Shown here one piece after another: positions 58,163 through 64,000 of a stretch of 64,000 bases of DNA (positions within the stretch are counted from its first letter, which is position 1; every line of letters begins with the position of its first letter). Below the pieces are notes generated by a model, which worked only from the letters and a program-made list of their open reading frames with translations, was not told the origin of the DNA and did no database searches. The stretch covers positions 62,001 to 126,000 of the forward strand of contig JAGQDJ010000009.1 of assembly GCA_022885665.1 (NCBI GenBank), given 5' to 3'. Origin of the DNA: Triops longicaudatus. Taxonomy: Eukaryota; Arthropoda; Branchiopoda; Notostraca; Triopsidae. The position numbers were made by a program, and so were the translations under genes.

Positions 58163-58271
58163 GTAATTTTCTTATATAGCTTCAATGTCGAACTAAATTT
58201 TTGTTATTAATTTAAAAATCGTCAACTTACCAAATTAAAATCTCTAGACGTAGTTTATTCGTGGGGTCAAC

Positions 58272-63040
<4,769 letters not shown>

Positions 63041-63298
63041 CTTATTCCGTGTGAGTTACCCAAGAGTCGCATGTGCAATAAAGAGATCTATTTGATTTCG
63101 TGATACAGTGCACTAAAATGGTCAACAAATGGACACTTTTTTTAAGGGAGAATGCCGTTAATACAATTGTGTAAACATGCAGAGTAGACATAATGACAAT
63201 AAGAACACGAAAGATTAGCACATTCTAAAAAACAACACTCCACTTTACAAAAGAAGAGTAAAAAATAAAAGTATTTAACGCAATAGGGCGTTCCATAT

Positions 63299-64000
63299 TT
63301 ACAACGTAAGCCACATGAGTCCATATATAAAATTCAAAAAATCTACAATATAAGGTCGTGAAAGAGGATTTTCTGATTCGGCACTAGGTTTACGATTATG
63401 CTTTGATCTGTACAGATAAAACAAAGTTTCTCTGTCAGGGTAGTGAATTGGTACGGTGGGAGGGCATCCTCCCAATAATCTGTCGTCAGGAACGGCCGAT
63501 TTTCCACAGTCAACCAGCTGTAATTTGACGTCCATACATAGTTTCAGTTCGGACAAATAATGTGACTCGCTTCGCTAAAGGGACAAATAGATGTTAGTGT
63601 ACAGAGAAGTAGCCAGATTTTTTTATTTATTTATTTATTTTTTACTTTATCGTAGATGCAATTGAGTTCCGGTTTCTTCTTTAAGTGAGCGTACAAGACA
63701 TTCCAAATTGTTGTCGCGTTGTATGTTGCATTGCTTGGTCTGATATTATTAAGTTGCAACACTTCACCAAGCTTAAAACGTTTTGCCTGCAGAAACAATG
63801 GCAAGACAGATCAATCTCGTCATCTAAAGAGATCGGGTTTCCTTACCCAAGCAAGTCCCTGACTGAAGTAAAGTTTTTCCGAACCCAAATCTGGGTGCAA
63901 CGCAGCACATGTCCCATGTTTAGCCCATTCGTGTTCCCATAAGGAATCCTCAGCTGCTCCTCCATGCAGGTTGGGCCATGAGTAAGTCAAGTCGGAAAGA
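63299..64000 (-). CDS. RNASET2: Ribonuclease T2, C-terminal part (5' part beyond window)
   Basis: RNase T2 enzymes are secreted or lysosomal acid endoribonucleases. On the minus strand entering at 64000, the frame reads YSWPNLHGGAAEDSLWEHEW and AKHGTCAALHPDLG. The latter contains catalytic segment CAS II (HEWxKHGTC) with its His and Lys. Then KLYFSQGLAW|GTAAGG splices to AKRFKLGEVLQLNNIRPSNA, and CIYDK joins RSESHYLSELKLCMDVKLQL with the conserved Cys of VDC and GGCPP. The C-terminus is an unusually long tail of about 65 residues after GGCPP (PTVPIHYPDR to FIYGLMWLTL) ending in a hydrophobic stretch. CAS I and the signal peptide must lie beyond the window edge. It converges with the TDRD-like gene 258 bp away. 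Confidence 0.88.

Overview
The window is gene-dense animal nuclear DNA. It has compact introns (mostly about 45-70 nt, GT..AG), single-copy conserved eukaryotic genes on both strands, and no bacterial, organellar or viral gene set. The best guess is an arthropod or close relative with a small genome. Three things point that way: a Pox meso (Pax1/9)-type paired exon ending in a YNYYMY-like motif, TATA boxes followed about 25-30 bp later by TCAGT-type initiators, and a cluster of small secreted-protein genes whose first coding exon is only 9-36 nt, a layout typical of arthropod cuticle and secreted-peptide genes. Species cannot be named from the sequence alone.

Layout. 0-1.5 kb: last exon of a Pox meso/Pax1-9 gene. 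3.5-6.2 kb (+): MUS81 nuclease. 6.6-8.7 kb (-): UDP-glucose pyrophosphorylase. 10.0-16.3 kb: six small secreted-protein genes on both strands with no recognised family. 16.5-17.4 kb: decayed non-LTR retrotransposon tail. 18.0-20.9 kb (+): Integrator subunit INTS10, with a MITE in its second intron. 21.6-30.8 kb (-): RALGAPA, a RalGAP alpha subunit. 31.3-32.3 kb (+): NOL12. 32.4-33.2 kb (-): a lipocalin. 34.3-35.3 kb (+): a calmodulin-like EF-hand protein. 37.5-39.7 kb (+): POLE2. 40.5-43.5 kb (-): a HIF prolyl hydroxylase (EGLN). 46.2-53.5 kb (+): bifunctional EPRS with five WHEP repeats. 54.5-54.8 kb (-): RPS29. 55.0-56.7 kb (+): ZPR1. 57.0-57.7 kb (-): PPIL3. 58.3-63.0 kb (+): a four-LOTUS plus Tudor germline-type protein (TDRD5/TDRD7, tejas/tapas group). 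63.3 kb to the end (-): an RNase T2, truncated by the window edge.

Neighbouring genes often alternate in strand: convergent pairs share short 3' gaps (MUS81/UGP, INTS10/RALGAPA, NOL12/lipocalin, POLE2/EGLN, ZPR1/PPIL3, TDRD/RNase T2) and divergent pairs share promoters (RALGAPA/NOL12, RPS29/ZPR1, PPIL3/TDRD). The conserved genes are housekeeping and have no common pathway. The one coherent local group is the 10-16 kb secreted-protein cluster. At least three of its members have a furin-type R-x-[KR]-R site after the signal peptide, and a perfect DR4 nuclear-receptor element lies between two divergent members. That cluster is the most likely place for undescribed biology. The other structures that stand out are the INTS10 intron MITE, the tandemly duplicated WHEP exons with a nearby unexplained exon-like cassette, and the four-LOTUS protein.

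Gene models were built by hand from reading frame, splice signals and remembered family sequences. Exon borders given as exact satisfied phase arithmetic; borders described as approximate did not get that check.
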